64,000 bases of DNA from Janthinobacterium sp. J1-1 (GTDB taxonomy: Bacteria; Pseudomonadota; Gammaproteobacteria; Burkholderiales; Burkholderiaceae_D), in NCBI RefSeq assembly GCF_030944405.1, contig NZ_CP132339.1, forward strand, positions 5,022,001 through 5,086,000, given 5' to 3'. Positions 26,297 to 33,978 of this stretch are shown here, piece after piece. Within the stretch, counting starts at the first letter, position 1; each line of letters opens with the position of its first letter. The translations under genes and the position numbers were made by a program. Below the pieces are notes generated by a model. The model had not been told where the DNA came from. It saw only the letters and a list, made by a program, of their open reading frames with translations, and searched no databases.

Positions 26297-28561
26297 TCAA
26301 TCCTGCACGCCCTTCTTCTTCTCGCGCGCCACCACATACAGCAACACGATCATCACCGCATACGGCAGCAGCGACAGCGCGTCCGAACTGCTACCCGCGT
26401 AGAACGGGTTGCCATGCTCGGCCCAGTCGGCCATCATCTGGTCGAAATGCGTCAGCACGCCAGCGGTAATGGCGATAATGATACCGGCCAGGGCGCCGCC
26501 GGCGATATAGCCGGAAGCGAGCAGCACGCCCGAGCTGCGGTCGCCGGCCAGCTGGCGCTCTTCCTCGTTCAGCTTCGCGTTGTGTTCCAGCTTGTTGTTG
26601 CGGCGGTCGGCCAGCCAGCGGATCACGCCGCCGACCATGATCGGCAGGGTCGACGACAGCGGCAGGTAGACGCCGACCGAGAACGCCAGCGAGGCGATGC
26701 CGGCCATCTCCAGCACCACGGCGATCATCACGCCGAACAGCACCAGGGTCCAGGGCAGCTGCTGGTCGAGGATGCCCTTGATAATGTAGGACATCAGCAC
26801 GGCCTTCGGCGCATCGTATTTCTTCACTTCCGAACCGTCCGGGCGCTTGTTGTAGGCGCCGTTGATGCCCGGGTCGACCAGGTAGGCCAACTGGCCGTCG
26901 TCCGTGACGAAGTACTTGCCGGCCGGGCCGCCGACGGTATCGGTCTTCTGCCAGACTTTATAGGTGTTGTGGTCGGTTTCCGCTTGCGGGCCATGCAGCT
27001 CGCCCGTCACCGTCAGTTTGGAGGCATCGACCGTGAGGCCGGGCGCCACCTGCGCGGCTGGCACGTAGACGGTGCTGGCCTCGTTCAGTTTCAGCAGGAT
27101 CGGGCCCAGGATCAATGCCGACGACAGGGCGCCTGCCAGGATCGCGTACTGCTGCAGGCGCGGCGTGGCACCGATCAGGTAGCCGGTCTTCAGGTCCTGC
27201 GAGGTGGTGCCGGCGTTGCTGGCGGCGATACAGACGATGGCACCGACCGACAAGGCGGTGACGTAATAGCGGCCACCCGTCCAGCCCATCAGCAAAAAGA
27301 TCAAACAGGTAAACAGCAAGGTGGCCACCGCCATGCCCGAGATCGGATTCGACGAGGAACCGATCTCGCCGGTCAGGCGCGACGACACGGTGGCGAACAG
27401 AAAGCCGAATACCAGGATCAGCAGCGCACCGAGCAAATTCATGTGCAGCGGGGTGGCGAAGGTGATCACGGCGATAATCGCCAGGCAGCCGATCATCACC
27501 CATTTCAGGGGAATATCCTGCTCGGTGCGCAAGGTCGCATTGGCCTTGCTGCCCTTGCCGATGCCGGCCAGGCCGGCCGACAGGCTGCGCCAGATCATCG
27601 GCATGGCGCGCACCAGCGAAATCAGGCCGCCGGCGGCGACGGCGCCGGCGCCGATATACAGCACATAGGCGCTGCGGATATCGTCGGCGCCCATCGCGCT
27701 GATCAATTTGGTACCGGGCGACAGCACGGTGGTGAGGTTATCGCCGAAAAATTTGATCATCGGGATCAAGAGCAGATACGACAGCACGCCGCCGGCCGCC
27801 ATGGTGGCGGCGATGCGCGGGCCGATGATGTAGCCGACGCCCAGCAGTTCGGGCGAAATCTCGGCGCCGATCGAGCCGGCCTTCAGCGGTGCGCCGAATT
27901 CCACGCCCGGCGTATCCTTCCAGCCCTTGAACGAGATATTGAACACTTTATACAAGAGGCCGACGGCGAAGCCGCCGAAGATGATCTTGGCGCGGCGCTT
28001 GGCGTCCTTTGCGGCGGCCGAATCGGACGCTATGCTTTCGCCGGCGGCGATGCGCGATTCATCGGTGGCGGCCGCTTTCAGCACTTCGGCGCAGGCCGTG
28101 CCTTCGGGGAATTTGAGTTCCTTGTGCTGGTCGACGATCATGGTGCGGCGCATCGGGATCATCATCAGGATGCCCAGCAAGCCACCCAAAATACCCACCA
28201 GCATCACGCGCGAGATTTCCAGGTCGAAGCCCAGGATCAGGATCGCCGGCATGGTCACGCCCAGGCCGAAGGCCAGCGATTCGCCGGCCGAACCGGCCGT
28301 CTGCGTGATGCTGTTTTCCAGGATCGACGAATCCTTGCCACCCACCTTCTTGGCCAGGCCGAACAGGGTGATCGCGATCACGGCGACGGGTATCGAGGCG
28401 CTGACGGTCAAGCCCACCTTGAGCACCAGGTACAGCGACGACGCACCAAATACCATGCCCAGGATGACGCCCATCAGCAGCGCGCGGAAGGTCATCTCGG
28501 GGAGCTGCGCGTCGGCCGGAATATACGGTTTGACCGTGCCCGGGTTTGCATCTTTCGCCAT
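26297..28561 (-). CDS. OPT-family oligopeptide transporter
   Basis: A 754-residue polytopic inner-membrane transporter of the OPT superfamily (bacterial peptide branch). Fourteen to sixteen hydrophobic helices are visible. Family landmarks are the N-terminal LPEMTFRALLMGVILGMVFGASSLYL, the conserved KFPEGTACAEVLKA (about residues 150-165) and the NAGTTSQDLKTGYLIGATPRLQQ segment (about 455-475). A periplasmic insert of roughly 110 residues (about 500-600, rich in Asp, Lys, Val) is present, as in other proteobacterial members. Substrates of bacterial OPTs are peptides or metal chelates; the specific one is unknown. It is divergent from the PBP1A gene. Confidence 0.9.
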   Translation of the reverse strand: MAKDANPGTVKPYIPADAQLPEMTFRALLMGVILGMVFGASSLYLVLKVGLTVSASIPVAVIAITLFGLAKKVGGKDSSILENSITQTAGSAGESLAFGLGVTMPAILILGFDLEISRVMLVGILGGLLGILMMIPMRRTMIVDQHKELKFPEGTACAEVLKAAATDESRIAAGESIASDSAAAKDAKRRAKIIFGGFAVGLLYKVFNISFKGWKDTPGVEFGAPLKAGSIGAEISPELLGVGYIIGPRIAATMAAGGVLSYLLLIPMIKFFGDNLTTVLSPGTKLISAMGADDIRSAYVLYIGAGAVAAGGLISLVRAMPMIWRSLSAGLAGIGKGSKANATLRTEQDIPLKWVMIGCLAIIAVITFATPLHMNLLGALLILVFGFLFATVSSRLTGEIGSSSNPISGMAVATLLFTCLIFLLMGWTGGRYYVTALSVGAIVCIAASNAGTTSQDLKTGYLIGATPRLQQYAILAGALSSALILGPILLKLNEASTVYVPAAQVAPGLTVDASKLTVTGELHGPQAETDHNTYKVWQKTDTVGGPAGKYFVTDDGQLAYLVDPGINGAYNKRPDGSEVKKYDAPKAVLMSYIIKGILDQQLPWTLVLFGVMIAVVLEMAGIASLAFSVGVYLPLSSTLPIMVGGVIRWLADRRNNKLEHNAKLNEEERQLAGDRSSGVLLASGYIAGGALAGIIIAITAGVLTHFDQMMADWAEHGNPFYAGSSSDALSLLPYAVMIVLLYVVAREKKKGVQD

Positions 28562-28589
28562 AGGTTCCTCGTTATCTATAAACCAAAAC

Positions 28590-28611
28590 AGCCCGGATTG
28601 GCGCCCGGGCT
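28590..28611 (-). promoter_or_regulatory. Hairpin in the OPT leader
   Basis: AGCCCGG and CCGGGCT pair over an 8-nt loop 29 nt upstream of the OPT start. On the minus strand the stem is followed by GTTTTGG, so a weak attenuator is possible. Its role is unknown. Confidence 0.35.
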
Positions 28612-28698
28612 ATTTTCTTGAAGCCGTGACTATCGCACAGCCGCGTTTCCCTGAAAAGGTTTTTTGCGTCGGCAGCCCGGCGCAAAGCCGCCGCTGTC

Positions 28699-28712
28699 AT
28701 GGTCTATAATCG
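28699..28712 (+). promoter_or_regulatory. -10 region of the PBP1A gene
   Basis: ATGGTCTATAATCG contains a consensus TATAAT (28705-28710) about 40 nt before the gene. The same 14 bases occur upstream of mfd (42710-42723). No convincing -35 is seen at the right distance. Confidence 0.4.
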
Positions 28713-28748
28713 CTGCCACCGTGCCCTGCACGCTCATGCGAGACTGAC

Positions 28749-31076
28749 TTGACTGCTAACCGATCCGGCTTCCCCTGGCCATCCCGACGCGCCGTGGTGC
28801 GCGGCCTGCTCCTCACCGGCTGCGCCGCCCTGGCTTGCGCCATCGGGCTGGCCGTCTACCTGTTCCTGTATGTGAAACCGCGCCTGCCCGCGCTGGACGT
28901 GATTACCGACTACCAGCCGAAAATACCGCTGCGCGTCTACACGGCCGACAATGTGCTGATCGGCGAATTCGGCGAGGAACACCGCGACTTCGTGCCGATC
29001 GCGCAAGTGCCGGAAATGATGAAAAAAGCCTTGATGGCCATCGAGGACAGCCGCTTCTACGAACACAACGGCATCGACTTCGTGCGCGTCGGCGGCGCCG
29101 TGATGTCCAACCTGCGCCACGGCTTCGGCCACGGCGGCGGCTCGACGCTCACCATGCAGGTGGCGCGCAACTTCTTCCTCACGCGCGACAAGGTCGCCTC
29201 GCGCAAGCTCAATGAAATCATGCTGGCCCTGAAGATCGAGGCGGCGCTGTCGAAGGACCAGATCCTCGAGCTGTACATGAACCAGGTCTACCTGGGCCAG
29301 CGTTCGTTCGGCTTCGGCAGCGCGGCGCAGACTTATTTCGGCAAACCGCTGGGCGAACTGTCGATCGCCGAAATGGCCATGCTGGCCGGTTTGCCGCAAA
29401 ACCCGTCGCGCCATAACCCGATCAGCAACCCGAAGCGGGCGCACGCGCGCCAGCAACTGGTGTTGAAGCGCATGCGCGACCTCGATTACATCAGCGACGG
29501 CCAGTACCGGCAAGCGCTGGCGCAGCCGCTGCGCTACAACACGCGCGGCAGCCAGGGCTTCGACACGCACGCCGAATACGTGGCCGAACTGGCGCGCCAG
29601 GCGGTGTTCGCGCAGTACAAGGAAGACAGCTACACCAAGGGCATCAGCGTCTACACCACCATCCTGAAAGCCGACCAGGATGCGGCCTATGCGTCCACCC
29701 GCCGCAACGTGATCGCCTACGACCAGCGCCACGGCTACCGCGGCCCGGAGACCTTTATCGAGCTGCCGCCGGAGCAGGAATTGCGCGACGACGCCATCGA
29801 CGCGGCGCTGCAGAAACGCCCCGACAGCGACGGCCTGATCGCCGCCGTCGTGACCGATGTCGGGAATGGCAAGGTGACGGTCGACACCGGCGACGGCGAA
29901 GCAAAAGTCATCAGCGGCGCCGGCCTGCGCTTTGCCGCCCCTGCCCTGTCCGCCAAGGCGGCGGCCGGCATCAAGCTGCGCCCGGGCGCCGTGATCAGGG
30001 TCAGCAAGGATGCGAAAGACAACTGGGCCATCACCCAAGTGCCGCTGGTGGCCGCCGCTTTCGTCTCGCTCGACGCCGACACCGGCGCCTACCATGCCAT
30101 GGTGGGCGGCTTCGACTACAACCTGCAAAAGTTCAATCACGTCACGCAGGCGTGGCGCCAGCCCGGTTCGGCCATGAAGCCCTTCGTCTATTCGGCGGCG
30201 CTGGAAAAAGGCTTTTCGCCGGCCACCCTGATCAATGACGTGCCCCTGGAACTGCCGGCCGGCGGCAAGATCTGGTCGCCGCAGAATGACGACTTCAAGT
30301 TCGACGGCCCGATCACCATGCGCTATGCGCTGGCGCAGTCGAAGAACGTGGCCTCGGTGCGCATCCTGCGCGCGCTGGGCGTGTCGTACACCCACGACTT
30401 CATGGAAAAATTCGGTTTCGATCCGGCGCGCCAGCCGAACAATCTGACCATGGCGCTCGGTACCGGTTCGGTCACGCCGGTACAGATGGCTGGCGCCTAT
30501 GCGCTGTTCGCCAACGGCGGCCACCAGGTCGAACCGTATCTGATCGACCGCATCGTCGACGCCAAGGGCGTGGTGCTGATGCAGACCAAGCCGCCGGCGC
30601 CTGGCGACGACAAGACCCTGGCGCTCGATCCGCGCAATGCCTTCGTGATGGACAGCATGCTGCGCGAAGTGGCCCGCTCGGGCACGGGCGCGGGCGCCAC
30701 CCGCAAACTGGGGCGCAGCGATATCGCCGGCAAGACCGGCACCACCAGCGACGCCGTTGACGGCTGGTTCGCCGGCTACAGCGGCGGCATCGTGGCGGTG
30801 GCGTGGATGGGCTACGACGAACCGAAGTCGCTGGGCGGCCGCGAATTCGGCGCCACCCTGGCCATGCCGATCTGGATCGACTACATGCAGACGGCCCTGG
30901 CCAGCCGGCCGCAAATCACGCGCGCCGTGCCGGCCGGCCTGAGCCAGATCGATGGCGAATGGATGTATGACGAATTCATCGACATGAACGCCGTCAGGAC
31001 GCTGGACATGGACACCGAAACGCCAACCGATCCGGCGGCGGTGCCGGATGCGCTGCCGGTGGAAACGACGCAATAA
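28749..31076 (+). CDS. mrcA: Penicillin-binding protein 1A (bifunctional)
   Basis: A 775-residue class A PBP that polymerises and crosslinks peptidoglycan. One N-terminal transmembrane helix (about residues 20-43) anchors it in the inner membrane. The glycosyltransferase domain has the catalytic Glu in AIEDSRFYEHNG (E99) and the GGGSTLTMQVARN and QNPSRHNP motifs. The transpeptidase domain has SAMK (Ser474), SKN (531-533) and KTGT (from 662). An OB-like insert of about 80 residues lies between (300-420). The start is a TTG; the ATG alternatives downstream would delete part of the cytoplasmic tail. A bidirectional terminator follows. Confidence 0.95.
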   Translation: MTANRSGFPWPSRRAVVRGLLLTGCAALACAIGLAVYLFLYVKPRLPALDVITDYQPKIPLRVYTADNVLIGEFGEEHRDFVPIAQVPEMMKKALMAIEDSRFYEHNGIDFVRVGGAVMSNLRHGFGHGGGSTLTMQVARNFFLTRDKVASRKLNEIMLALKIEAALSKDQILELYMNQVYLGQRSFGFGSAAQTYFGKPLGELSIAEMAMLAGLPQNPSRHNPISNPKRAHARQQLVLKRMRDLDYISDGQYRQALAQPLRYNTRGSQGFDTHAEYVAELARQAVFAQYKEDSYTKGISVYTTILKADQDAAYASTRRNVIAYDQRHGYRGPETFIELPPEQELRDDAIDAALQKRPDSDGLIAAVVTDVGNGKVTVDTGDGEAKVISGAGLRFAAPALSAKAAAGIKLRPGAVIRVSKDAKDNWAITQVPLVAAAFVSLDADTGAYHAMVGGFDYNLQKFNHVTQAWRQPGSAMKPFVYSAALEKGFSPATLINDVPLELPAGGKIWSPQNDDFKFDGPITMRYALAQSKNVASVRILRALGVSYTHDFMEKFGFDPARQPNNLTMALGTGSVTPVQMAGAYALFANGGHQVEPYLIDRIVDAKGVVLMQTKPPAPGDDKTLALDPRNAFVMDSMLREVARSGTGAGATRKLGRSDIAGKTGTTSDAVDGWFAGYSGGIVAVAWMGYDEPKSLGGREFGATLAMPIWIDYMQTALASRPQITRAVPAGLSQIDGEWMYDEFIDMNAVRTLDMDTETPTDPAAVPDALPVETTQ

Positions 31077-31079
31077 ATA

Positions 31080-31107
31080 AAAAGGCCGGGATCGCTCCCG
31101 GCCTTTT
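31080..31107. terminator. Bidirectional terminator, mrcA / TetR gene
   Basis: AAAAGGCCGGGA pairs perfectly with TCCCGGCCTTTT over the loop TCGC. It lies between the convergent PBP1A and TetR genes, with A and T runs on either side. Confidence 0.88.
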
Positions 31108-31123
31108 CAATGGCGCGCGCCGA

Positions 31124-31816
31124 TTACGCCGCCACGCTCAGATATCCGCGCACCGTGCGCACCGTGCTGTCGGCAAAATCATCGACGCTGACCTTGGCCG
31201 CGCGGTACTTCCAGCGTTTGACATACCAGTCCTGGAACAGCGCCAGGCAGTGCGAGGCGAGCAAGGTCGCATCGCCCTGCGGCCGCGGGCTGATTTCAAG
31301 AATGGTATTGGCCAGCAAGGTCTGCACGTACAATTCGGACTGCTTGGCCATGCTGCGCTGCTCGACCTGCAGCACGCGCGAATCCATGTAGACAAAATAA
31401 AACCAGGGCTGCAGGATTTCGGACAGGTAGATCGACGAGCGTATCATCGCCTCTAACCGGTCCAGCGGCAACTTGACGTCGACGAACAGCTGCGGCAAGG
31501 CTTGCGTGGCGTGGCGCACCACGTCTTCGATCATTTCGGCCAGTTGATCCTTGCCGGTGATATAGCCATACAGGCCGCCCATCGACAGCCCCGTCTCGCG
31601 GCACAGGTCGCGCAAGCTCATGGCGCGAAAGCCCACGTCGTTGGCCAGCCTGAAGGTGGCGCCAAAGATGCGTTCCAGGTTTTCCAGCGCGGGCTTGCGG
31701 CGCTTGACGCCGATGCGGCCCGCATGGTGGTCGAGGATGTATTCCCAGATATTGACGCCATTCAAAGGCGTCATCTGCTGGAACTGTTCAAAGTTGAAAT
31801 GGGTCGACAAGTGCAT
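31124..31816 (-). CDS. TetR-family transcriptional regulator
   Basis: A 230-residue regulator. The helix-turn-helix domain is at about residues 40-95, with the characteristic LERIFGATFRLANDVGF--MSLRDLC and GLSMGGLYGYITGKDQLAEMI segments. An unusual 35-residue segment precedes it (MTPLNGVNIWEYILDHHAGRIG region). The C-terminal helical half is the ligand-binding and dimer domain. The frame stays open for 99 more codons upstream, but that part looks non-coding, so I chose the ATG of MHLSTHFNFEQF. It is divergent from the lipase operon, and a perfect 19-nt palindrome lies between them, which suggests control of itself and the lipase. The ligand is unknown; a fatty-acid derivative would fit the neighbour. 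Confidence 0.83.
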   Translation of the reverse strand: MHLSTHFNFEQFQQMTPLNGVNIWEYILDHHAGRIGVKRRKPALENLERIFGATFRLANDVGFRAMSLRDLCRETGLSMGGLYGYITGKDQLAEMIEDVVRHATQALPQLFVDVKLPLDRLEAMIRSSIYLSEILQPWFYFVYMDSRVLQVEQRSMAKQSELYVQTLLANTILEISPRPQGDATLLASHCLALFQDWYVKRWKYRAAKVSVDDFADSTVRTVRGYLSVAA

Positions 31817-32133
31817 TCCCAAAAGACAGTGTAAAAACGGCGCCGCCTGGTACTGCAACCATGGCGGGTGCGCAAAGCGGCCCTGATTATAGCGCAGCAA
31901 AATCGCCCTTGGCCGTTTCAATCCGGCCACGCCGATGAATCGCAACATCCCGGCAACAACCGTGCTCGTCATATTGCACTGCAATATGGAATTGACAAGC
32001 TCTTCAGCCACGGCGGTGCTACATTTCAAAAACCGAGCGCTCGCTATATTAGCTGTAACACAGATTGCGGCGGATGGCGGCGCCGGTACCGCTACAGCAT
32101 CGACATTTCCCATTAAAAAATAACGGAGACAAA
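31817..32133. other. Divergent regulatory region TetR / lipase
   Basis: A 317-base gap that holds the 19-nt palindrome and the adjacent TTGACA. The left half (31817-31930) reads as open frame on the minus strand but lacks protein character. The right end (32105-32133) carries AT-rich leader and a CGGAG ribosome binding site 7 nt before the lipase ATG. No -10 could be set with certainty (TACATT at 32020 is 22 nt from the TTGACA). Confidence 0.45.
31970..31988. promoter_or_regulatory. Perfect 19-nt palindrome, likely TetR operator
   Basis: CATATTGCA-C-TGCAATATG is a perfect 9-1-9 inverted repeat lying between the TetR gene and the lipase operon. A consensus -35 (TTGACA, 31992-31997) starts 4 nt to its right, so a bound dimer would block transcription towards the lipase. 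Binding is inferred from position and symmetry. Confidence 0.55.
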
Positions 32134-33051
32134 ATGAAGACTCGCTTCTGGCAATTGCTGTCCACCCTCGTCCTGGCCTGCTGCATCGGCCTGCCTGCCA
32201 CCGCCGGCGCCGCCGGCTATACGCAAACCAAATATCCCATCGTGCTGGTGCATGGCCTGTTCGGCTTCGACAAGCTGGGCCCTGTCGAGTACTTTTACGG
32301 CATTCCCGCCGCCCTGCGCAGCGGCGGCGCCAATGTCTACCTGACCACCGTCTCGGCGGCCAACAGCACCGAAGTGCGCGGCGAGCAACTGCTGTCGCAG
32401 GTGCGGCAAATCCTGGCCGCCACCGGCGCAGCCAAGGTCAACCTGATCGGCCACAGCCACGGCGGCCCCACGGCGCGCTATGTGGCCTCCGTGCGGCCCG
32501 ACCTGGTGGCCTCGGTGACCAGCGTGGCGGGCGTCAACAAGGGCTCGAAGGTGGCCGATATCCTGGCCGGCACGATACCCAATACCAGCGGCGCGCTGGG
32601 CACCGCCCTCGCCTCGCTGATCGGCATTATCTCCGGCAACCAGGGCGTGCCGCAAAACGCCGGCGCGGCGCTGGCCTCGCTGTCGAGCGCCGGTTCGCTG
32701 GCCTTCAACAGCCGCCATCCGCAGGGCGTGCCGACAACCGCCTGCGGCGAAGGCGCCTACCAGGAACGGGGCGTCCACTATTTTTCGTGGAGCGGCGCCC
32801 AGCCCTACACCAATGCGCTCGACGTGGGCGACCCGGCGCTGGCCGCCATCAGCCTGGCCTTTGGCGGCGCGAAAAACGATGGCCTGGTCAGCAGCTGCTC
32901 CAGCCACCTGGGCAAGGTAATCCGCGACGACTACGCCATGAACCACCTCGATGAAGTCAACCAGTTCATCGGCATCGTCAACCTGTTCGAAACGTCGCCG
33001 GTCACCGTGTTCCGCCAGCAGGCCAACCGCCTGCAGGGCCTGGGCCTGTAA
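32134..33051 (+). CDS. Secreted triacylglycerol lipase, family I
   Basis: A 305-residue extracellular lipase that hydrolyses triglycerides. A signal peptide (about residues 1-26, ending TAGAA) sends it to the periplasm. The mature enzyme starts with YTQTKYPIVLVHGLFGFD, carrying the oxyanion-hole HGL motif. The nucleophile elbow is GHSHGG with Ser108; family I lipases of Burkholderia and Pseudomonas have the same motif. The acidic residue and His of the triad fall in the DGLVSSCSSHLG-NHLDEVNQ region, where the calcium-binding Asp residues also lie. Two cysteines (C208 region and SSC) could form the conserved disulphide. The foldase gene follows 10 nt later. Confidence 0.92.
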   Translation: MKTRFWQLLSTLVLACCIGLPATAGAAGYTQTKYPIVLVHGLFGFDKLGPVEYFYGIPAALRSGGANVYLTTVSAANSTEVRGEQLLSQVRQILAATGAAKVNLIGHSHGGPTARYVASVRPDLVASVTSVAGVNKGSKVADILAGTIPNTSGALGTALASLIGIISGNQGVPQNAGAALASLSSAGSLAFNSRHPQGVPTTACGEGAYQERGVHYFSWSGAQPYTNALDVGDPALAAISLAFGGAKNDGLVSSCSSHLGKVIRDDYAMNHLDEVNQFIGIVNLFETSPVTVFRQQANRLQGLGL

Positions 33052-33061
33052 GGGAGAGGCC

Positions 33062-33970
33062 ATGCGTACGCACACGACCCTGATCGCGGCCGGCGCACTG
33101 GCCGCCCTGGCGCTGTACTGGTCGCTGGCGCCCGGTGAGGCGCCGGCGCCGCCACCGCAAAAGGAAGACCCCGACCTGTTCGCGTTCGTGCGCTCGATGG
33201 AAGGCACGCGGCCCGACGGCAATCTCGTGGCCGCCGGCGAGACGCTGGTGGTCGATGCGGAACTGGGCCACCTGTTCGACTATTACCTGGCGGGCCTGGG
33301 CGAAAAGCCGCTGGCCGCGATCCGCAGCCAGATCGAGCTGGAACTGGAGCGGCGCCTGGCGCCGGCGCCGGCGCGCGAAGCGAAGCGCCTGCTGGGGGCG
33401 TATCTGGCCTACAAGCAGGCGCTGGCCGGCATCGAGCAAGCCCTGGCGCCGTCTGGCGATGCGCTGCAGGCGGCGCAAGCGCGGCTGCAGGCCATGCGCG
33501 CGCTGCGCCCCACCTACTTCACGGCGCAGGAAAGCGCCGGCCTGTTCGGCCTGGACGACGCGCGCGATGACGACGCCGTGGCGCGCATGGCGGTACTGGC
33601 CGATGGCACATTGGGCGAAGAGGACCGGCGGCGCAAGCTGGCCGCGCTTGATGCGGCCCTGTCGCCGGCCCAGCGTTTTGAGCGCGACGCGCCGCTGCAG
33701 GTCAGCGCGCTCGACGACGCGGTGCGCGCCCTGCGCGCGCAGGGCGGTGGCGACAACGAAGTCTACCGCCTGCGAGCGGCCACCTTCACGCCCGAGGCGG
33801 CGGCGCGGCTGGCCGAACTGGACCGCGAAGAATCGCACTGGCAGCAGCGCATCATCGCCTGGCGCGCGCAAAAGGCGACGCTGGGCGCCGGCGATGCGGC
33901 GACCCTGCAGCAATTGACCAATACGCTATTTTCGCCGGACGAGCAACGCCGCCTCGGGGCCTATGAGTAG
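33062..33970 (+). CDS. Lipase-specific foldase (Lif/LipB-type chaperone)
   Basis: A 302-residue steric chaperone needed to fold the lipase before type II secretion. An N-terminal membrane anchor (about residues 7-23) is followed by a Pro/Ala-rich linker and a long helical domain that would embrace the lipase. The family motif RxLFDYxLSxxGE appears as LGHLFDYYLAGLGE (about residues 68-81); the usual leading Arg is replaced by Gly. The rest is Ala/Arg/Leu-rich helix, typical for foldases of this length. It starts 10 nt after the lipase stop with AGGGAGAGG as ribosome binding site, so the two form one operon. Confidence 0.87.
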   Translation: MRTHTTLIAAGALAALALYWSLAPGEAPAPPPQKEDPDLFAFVRSMEGTRPDGNLVAAGETLVVDAELGHLFDYYLAGLGEKPLAAIRSQIELELERRLAPAPAREAKRLLGAYLAYKQALAGIEQALAPSGDALQAAQARLQAMRALRPTYFTAQESAGLFGLDDARDDDAVARMAVLADGTLGEEDRRRKLAALDAALSPAQRFERDAPLQVSALDDAVRALRAQGGGDNEVYRLRAATFTPEAAARLAELDREESHWQQRIIAWRAQKATLGAGDAATLQQLTNTLFSPDEQRRLGAYE

Positions 33971-33978
33971 TCGAGCGT

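Noticed and set aside
26414..28621. 735-codon open frame opposite the OPT transporter
   Set aside because: His/Asp/Gln-rich shadow; OPT motifs on the other strand are clear.
31817..32113. 99-codon N-terminal extension of the TetR protein
   Set aside because: No domain in it, and it would run through the palindrome and the lipase promoter area.
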